Origin: Firmicutes bacterium CAG:110
GTDB taxonomy: Bacteria; Bacillota; Clostridia; Oscillospirales; Oscillospiraceae
Direction: 5' to 3'
DNA: 7,471 bases
Assembly (NCBI GenBank): GCA_000434635.1
Contig: HF988112.1
Span: 2,063 to 9,533, forward strand
Both the position numbers and the translations under genes were made by a program. A model generated the notes under the pieces. It did not search any database. It was given only the letters and a program-made list of their open reading frames with translations, and had not been told where the DNA came from. Numbering within the stretch: the first letter of the stretch is position 1; every line of letters begins with the position of its first letter. This document shows positions 4,128-7,471 of this stretch, piece after piece.

Positions 4128-6176
4128 ATGGCAAAACTGTCTGACCCCGTCACGATGCTCAAGGGCGTGGGGGAGGTGCGGGCAAAGCAGCTTGCCCAGC
4201 TGAATATTTTCACCCTCCGGGATCTCATCTGCCATTTCCCCAGAGGGTACGAGGACCGGACGAAGCTGGTCCCCATCGAAAAGCTGGAGCCGGATGTCCC
4301 TGCCTGTTTTCGCGCCATGGCGATGAACACTCCCCGCACCAGCCACATCCGCAAGGGACTGGACCTGACCAAGGTGCAGGTGGCGGATTCCACCGGGCGG
4401 CTGAACGTGACGTTTTTCAACAGCCGCTTTGCCGCCCAGCAGCTGGAATATGGCCGGGAGTACATTTTCTACGGCGCGGTGAGCGGGGATTTCATCGGCT
4501 ACAGCATGACGAACCCCGTGTTCGAGGCGCCGGAGTCCCAGCCCGTGACCACCCGGCGCATTCTGCCCATTTATCCCCTGACCGCGGGACTGACCAACGC
4601 GGCGCTGCTCCGGCTGGTGCAGCAGGCGCTGGCGGTGTGCGACCCGCCGGAGGAGATACTGCCCGCCGAGGTGCGGGAGAAATACGGCATTCTGCCTGCC
4701 GAGCGGGCATATTTTGCCATCCACGAGCCGAATTCCATGGCGGAGGCGGAGCTGGCGAAAAAGCGGATGATCTTCGAGGAATTCTTCGTATTCTCCGCAG
4801 GACTCGCCCTGATGCGCGCCGCCCGGAAGGAAAAGAAGACGGAACCCTATACGGATTTCGACATGGCGCCCTTTTATGACAGCCTGCCCTTTACCCTCAC
4901 CGGTGCCCAGAGCCGGGCGGTGGGGGAAATTCTGGAGGATTTCCGTCGGGGCGTACCCATGAACCGGCTGGTACAGGGAGACGTGGGCAGCGGCAAGACC
5001 ATGGTGGCGGCGGCCACCGCCTACTGCGCCGCGAGAAATAGCGCTCAGACCGCTATGATGGCGCCGACGGAGATCCTTGCCGAGCAGCATTTCGCCTCTC
5101 TGAGCGCCCTGTTCGTCCCTCTGGGGGTATCCGTGGCGCTGCTCACCGGCTCCATGACGGGAAAGCAGAAAAAGGACGTGCGGGAGCGCATCGCCGCCGG
5201 GGAAGTTCAAGTGGTGATCGGCACCCACGCGCTGCTGTCGGAGTCCACCCGTTTTGAACATCTTGGGCTGGTCATCACCGACGAACAGCACCGCTTCGGC
5301 GTGGGACAGCGCAGCCGCCTTTCCGCCAAGGGGGAGGACCCCCACCTGCTGGTGATGTCGGCGACGCCTATCCCCCGGACGCTGGCGCTGATCCTCTACG
5401 GCGATCTGGATGTATCCATTCTGGACGAGCTGCCCCCGGGACGGGAGCCGGTGGACACCTTTCTGGTGGGGGAGAGCTACCGTCCCCGGATCAACGCCTT
5501 TATCCGGAAGCAGGTGGCGGAGGGACATCAGTGCTTCGTGGTCTGCCCGGCGGTGGAAGAAAACGAGGAGCTAGGCATCAAGGCCGCCTCCGTCTGGGCG
5601 GAGACCTTGCAGCAGACGGTTTTCCCCGACCTGCGCATTGCTCTGCTCCACGGACAGATGAAGGGTGCGGAAAAGGAAGCGGCCATGGCGTCCTTCGCCC
5701 GTGGGGAAGCGGATGTTATGGTGGCGACCACGGTCATCGAGGTGGGCGTGGACGTTCCCAACGCCACGCTGATGGTCATTGAGGACGCCGACCGGTTCGG
5801 TCTGAGCCAGCTGCACCAGCTCCGCGGCCGGGTAGGCCGGGGCAAGGCAAAAAGCTACTGCATCCTCACCACCCACAACCGCAATCCGGAGACGCTCCAG
5901 CGCCTGAAAGCCCTGTGCAAAACCGCCGACGGCTTCAAAATCGCTGAGGAAGACCTGCGTCTGCGGGGTCCCGGAGATTTCTTCGGTTCCCGGCAGTCCG
6001 GCCTGCCCGCATTCCGGGTGGCGGACTTAGGCTGCGACCTTGCCGCCATGAAGGACGCCCAGCAGGCATCGGCAGACTGGATCGACGCCTACGGCGCGTC
6101 GGACACCCCGGAAGCAAAGGCTCTCAGGCAGCGGATCGGCGACTTGTTCGCTCGCTCCGAGGGTACAATGAATTGA
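4128..6176 (+). CDS. recG: ATP-dependent DNA helicase RecG
   Basis: RecG is a double-stranded DNA translocase that remodels stalled replication forks and branch-migrates Holliday junctions. The 682-aa product matches family length (about 680). The N-terminal wedge/OB-fold region (about 60-150) includes the FNSRFAAQQL segment. The superfamily-2 helicase core follows: Walker A GDVGSGKT (284-291), the RecG/Mfd-type DEQH box (385-388), motif III SATPIPRT (411-418), then motif V/VI with GVDVPNATLMVIEDADRFG and QLRGRVGRG (564-572). The C-terminal TRG-like region includes DLRLRGPGDFFGSRQSG (about 610-626). All catalytic motifs appear intact. The start is supported by GGGAGGTG 5 nt before the ATG. 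It has its own candidate promoter and a terminator right after the stop, so it is probably monocistronic. A fork-repair helicase near a possible origin may be coincidence. Confidence 0.98.
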   Translation: MAKLSDPVTMLKGVGEVRAKQLAQLNIFTLRDLICHFPRGYEDRTKLVPIEKLEPDVPACFRAMAMNTPRTSHIRKGLDLTKVQVADSTGRLNVTFFNSRFAAQQLEYGREYIFYGAVSGDFIGYSMTNPVFEAPESQPVTTRRILPIYPLTAGLTNAALLRLVQQALAVCDPPEEILPAEVREKYGILPAERAYFAIHEPNSMAEAELAKKRMIFEEFFVFSAGLALMRAARKEKKTEPYTDFDMAPFYDSLPFTLTGAQSRAVGEILEDFRRGVPMNRLVQGDVGSGKTMVAAATAYCAARNSAQTAMMAPTEILAEQHFASLSALFVPLGVSVALLTGSMTGKQKKDVRERIAAGEVQVVIGTHALLSESTRFEHLGLVITDEQHRFGVGQRSRLSAKGEDPHLLVMSATPIPRTLALILYGDLDVSILDELPPGREPVDTFLVGESYRPRINAFIRKQVAEGHQCFVVCPAVEENEELGIKAASVWAETLQQTVFPDLRIALLHGQMKGAEKEAAMASFARGEADVMVATTVIEVGVDVPNATLMVIEDADRFGLSQLHQLRGRVGRGKAKSYCILTTHNRNPETLQRLKALCKTADGFKIAEEDLRLRGPGDFFGSRQSGLPAFRVADLGCDLAAMKDAQQASADWIDAYGASDTPEAKALRQRIGDLFARSEGTMN

Positions 6177-6182
6177 ACGAAC

Positions 6183-6214
6183 AAAGCAGGACACACTTTT
6201 GTGTCCTGCTTTTT
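6183..6214. terminator. Strong terminator between convergent recG and GtrA-family gene
   Basis: AAAGCAGGACACA (6183-6195) and TGTGTCCTGCTTT (6200-6212) are perfectly complementary over 13 bp around a 4-nt loop, with a T-run to 6214. It lies seven nt after the recG stop. On the minus strand the A-rich arm also gives a short TTT after the stem, so it can serve the opposing gene as well, though less strongly. It is the only terminator visible for either gene. Confidence 0.9.
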
Positions 6215-6258
6215 GCTGGATTATTCCGTCTGCGTGACATTGCTTTCCCGCCTTGCAG

Positions 6259-6660
6259 TTACGCCTGCTTCGCACTGTCCAGGGACTTGCCGAAGACGAA
6301 AAACCGCTGATAGAGAAACTCCGTGGAGAAATTCAGCAGCATATTCACAATTGTTACCAGGTATTCGTTCCACGCCAGACTGCCGGCCAGATAATTGCCC
6401 AGAAGGGTGGACAGAGGCGTGAAGACCGCATAATAGGCGGCAACCTTTGCCATGGCTACGGGCACGTTGGCGGCGGATTGGAAGGTAAATTTCCGGTTCA
6501 GGGTAAAGTTCCAGAGTACGCTCAGGCACAGGGCAATCAGGTAGCAGGGCCAGTATGGGAAATGGGTAAATTCATTCAGCAGGGCGAAGCTTCCCATTTC
6601 GATGAGACCGGCGCTGATGGAGAAAAAGGTGAATTTCAGGACACGGACGAATTCTTTCAT
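6259..6660 (-). CDS. GtrA-family small membrane protein
   Basis: This is a 133-aa protein of the GtrA/DPMS family: small four-helix membrane proteins implicated in moving lipid-linked sugars (undecaprenyl-phosphate-glucose in phage O-antigen conversion) or in cell-surface polysaccharide synthesis. Four hydrophobic segments can be seen at about 8-29, 36-54, 70-92 and 99-118. The family's duplicated signature is present: WNFTLNRKFTF (50-60) after helix 2 and NFSTEFLYQRFFVF (110-123) after helix 4. The start at 6660 is chosen because GGAGG lies 5 nt upstream. The longer opening at 6678 has no ribosome-binding site. GtrA genes usually sit beside a glycosyltransferase, but none is present: upstream is gene-free repeat DNA. 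Its substrate cannot be deduced. No convincing promoter was found. Confidence 0.88.
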   Translation of the reverse strand: MKEFVRVLKFTFFSISAGLIEMGSFALLNEFTHFPYWPCYLIALCLSVLWNFTLNRKFTFQSAANVPVAMAKVAAYYAVFTPLSTLLGNYLAGSLAWNEYLVTIVNMLLNFSTEFLYQRFFVFGKSLDSAKQA

Positions 6661-6804
6661 GAGTACCTCCAAAATCATTCCATATGGTCTTTGCGGCGGA
6701 AGCGGAAAAGCTTGCCCATTAACGAATTTTTTCTTGCCTGCTTTACTCCTCGCCGGATGCTAATTTTTGCCGCCGGCACAGCCGGTGGTTAAGTTTGATC
6801 AAGC
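6661..6804. other. Gene-free spacer upstream of the GtrA gene
   Basis: No coding region is recognisable. The stretch holds the ribosome-binding site of the GtrA gene and a GC-rich hairpin, CCGCCGG (6770-6776) pairing with CCGGTGG (6782-6788) with one wobble and a 5-nt loop. The hairpin lacks a T-run on either side that would make it a good terminator. A clear promoter for the minus-strand gene was not found. Confidence 0.4.
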
Positions 6805-6977
6805 AATTAGGGCAACACCGCATAAATCGGCAAGGAGGCATAGCAGAAGATTTTGTGCCAGATCAAAGTTACAAAGCCGGAGGAATACTGTATGTATTTC
6901 CCAGCTTTGTAACTGCGGAGCTGGTGCAAAAGACTCGCTGTGACCCGCAGACGCATTTGTGCGGTGTTGCCTTAATT
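6805..6977. mobile_element. MITE-like element with long imperfect inverted repeats
   Basis: The two halves are imperfect inverted repeats of each other over about 75 nt per arm. The outer ends are GGCAACACCGCA (6811-6822) and TGCGGTGTTGCC (6960-6971), bordered by AATTA on the left and TAATT on the right. The inner ends are a perfect 10-bp pair, GTTACAAAGC (6868-6877) and GCTTTGTAAC (6904-6913). The centre continues as GGAATAC against GTATTTCC, so one strand can fold into a nearly complete hairpin. There is no transposase inside. A 63-codon frame running through it (6795-6986) is explained by the repeat. Size, terminal repeats and AT-rich borders fit a non-autonomous miniature transposon. A TTA present on each side (6807-6809, 6972-6974) could be a target duplication, but the boundary is ambiguous. 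The parent family is not identified. Confidence 0.7.
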
Positions 6978-7092
6978 ATACTGTAAAAAGGGAGAAAAGT
7001 AAAGGCAATCAGGGGAAATTACAAAAAACCATTTTGAGTATTTTCTGAATCCTATTCATGGACACAAAAGGCGTTGATACTAAAATCTCCAC
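6978..7092. other. AT-rich spacer between MITE-like element and transposase fragment
   Basis: No gene is recognisable. It includes runs such as AAATTACAAAAAACC and is lower in GC than the coding DNA to the left. A stop codon at 7081-7083 closes the transposase frame upstream, so any original 5' part of that gene is missing or scrambled here. No terminal inverted repeat of an insertion sequence could be defined. Confidence 0.4.
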
Positions 7093-7299
7093 ATGGGCTG
7101 TGGAAAAGTGCGCCTTATGTTCCAGGATGAGGCAGGCTTCGGCCGCATCAACCATCCCAAGTACTGCTGGTGCGAAAAAGGCATCCGACCCAGCGTTCCA
7201 TGTCACCATATTCGGGAATACCGGTATGCCTATGGTGCGATGGAGCTGCATGGCACAAATCGGGAACACTGGAAGTGCCTGATACTATTTCCTGATTAA
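7093..7299 (+). pseudogene. IS630-family transposase fragment
   Basis: The frame reads GCGKVRLMFQDEAGFGRINHP, then KYCWCEKGIRPSVP and HHIREYRYAYGAMELHG. This corresponds to the start of the DDE catalytic domain in IS630-type transposases, where the first catalytic Asp lies in the F-Q-D-E-A-x-F-G motif (codon at 7126). Only about 55 residues look homologous. The N-terminal helix-turn-helix and the second and third catalytic acidic residues are absent. A stop lies at 7081-7083 in the same frame upstream. The similarity seems to fade near 7258, shortly before a palindrome that supplies the stop codon. The element is therefore a dead relic, unable to make an active enzyme. No ribosome-binding site precedes the ATG at 7093. 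Confidence 0.75.
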
Positions 7300-7328
7300 A
7301 ATCAAAGATTTTAATCAGGAAATAGTAT
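7282..7328. repeat. Perfect 22-bp palindromic hairpin
   Basis: Bases 7282-7303 are perfectly complementary to 7307-7328 around a 3-nt AAA loop. Each arm begins ATACTATTTCCTGATT and is AT-rich, in contrast to the neighbouring GC-rich DNA. It is inserted at, or forms the break point of, the transposase fragment. No T-run follows, so it is a poor terminator. It could be a small palindromic repeat unit, a scar from transposition, or the fused ends of a lost element. Confidence 0.85.
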
Positions 7329-7354
7329 TAAAGCGTTTAATTAGGCTTTAGTAT
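7327..7354. repeat. Second, weaker hairpin next to the palindrome
   Basis: TAAAGC (7329-7334) pairs with GCTTTA (7345-7350) across a 10-nt AT-rich loop, and the pairing can be continued outward through AT and wobble pairs. The sequence AGTATTA recurs on both sides, so it partly repeats the outer end of the neighbouring 22-bp palindrome. The remaining DNA to about 7449 shows no gene or clear motif that I can recognise. Confidence 0.5.
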
Positions 7355-7449
7355 TAGTATGAATCAAAGCCACCGGCACGGTGCATCCGTCAAGGGAAAG
7401 CAGGCAGATGTATCGTGCTGATGTTTTTTGGGGGGCAAAAATCTCTCCC

Positions 7450-7471
7450 GGGGCAGTTTCAAAACTGCCCC
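7450..7471. repeat. Perfect 10-bp GC-capped hairpin at the window edge
   Basis: GGGGCAGTTT (7450-7459) and AAACTGCCCC (7462-7471) are perfectly complementary with a 2-nt spacer. The arm ends with the window, so whether a T-run follows on the plus strand is unknown. It could be a terminator for a gene entering from the left strand or the right, or the end of another repeat element. Confidence 0.5.

Noticed and set aside
4101..5528. A 475-codon open frame on the minus strand inside recG
   Set aside because: It is a shadow of recG in a GC-rich gene, rich in His, Gly and Arg with no recognisable domain. RecG itself has all helicase motifs intact.
6795..6986. A 63-codon open frame through the MITE-like element
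   Set aside because: The frame is created by the inverted-repeat element and shows no ribosome-binding site at its start or protein family traits.
7009..7299. Other open frames overlapping the transposase fragment (86 codons minus, 74 codons plus)
   Set aside because: They are alternative frames of the IS630 relic, whose own frame is the only one with recognisable protein similarity.

Overview
The window looks like chromosome from a GC-rich, endospore-forming member of the Clostridia, most likely Oscillospiraceae/Ruminococcaceae-like. The evidence is a sporulation sigma factor (SigG) next to a YlmC/YmxH-type sporulation protein, Gram-positive-style strong Shine-Dalgarno sites, GC-rich coding DNA, and degenerate repeats of a kind I associate with gut Clostridia. 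The genus is an inference, not something read directly from the sequence.

Layout: 1-3066 is read on the minus strand. It holds sigG, then ylmC/ymxH and a strong terminator, followed by an independently promoted rpsB-tsf pair whose ~120-nt leader can fold into a long hairpin. 3067-3728 has no gene. It carries a candidate sigF/sigG-type promoter for sigG, two TTTTTCACA motifs, a dense cluster of DnaA-box-like 9-mers (3331-3452) and a good sigA promoter for rpsT. From 3729 the genes run on the plus strand: rpsT (own promoter and terminator), then recG. 6259-6660 is a GtrA-family membrane protein gene on the minus strand, converging on recG across a terminator usable from both sides.

6661-7471 has no intact gene. 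It contains a ~170-bp MITE-like inverted-repeat element, a fragment of an IS630-family transposase, a perfect 22-bp palindromic hairpin, a second weaker hairpin, and a perfect 10-bp hairpin at the window edge. This is a small graveyard or landing zone for mobile elements.

How it fits together: the two halves diverge from the DnaA-box cluster, with ribosomal protein genes pointing away on both sides. That is what a replication origin, or a DnaA-titrating box cluster, would look like, although dnaA and dnaN are not in the window. The cluster also sits directly upstream of the forespore sigma gene, so a link between replication and sporulation is possible but unproven. I see no CRISPR array, tRNA, rRNA or defence system, and no clearly novel protein system. 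The most interesting content is non-coding.
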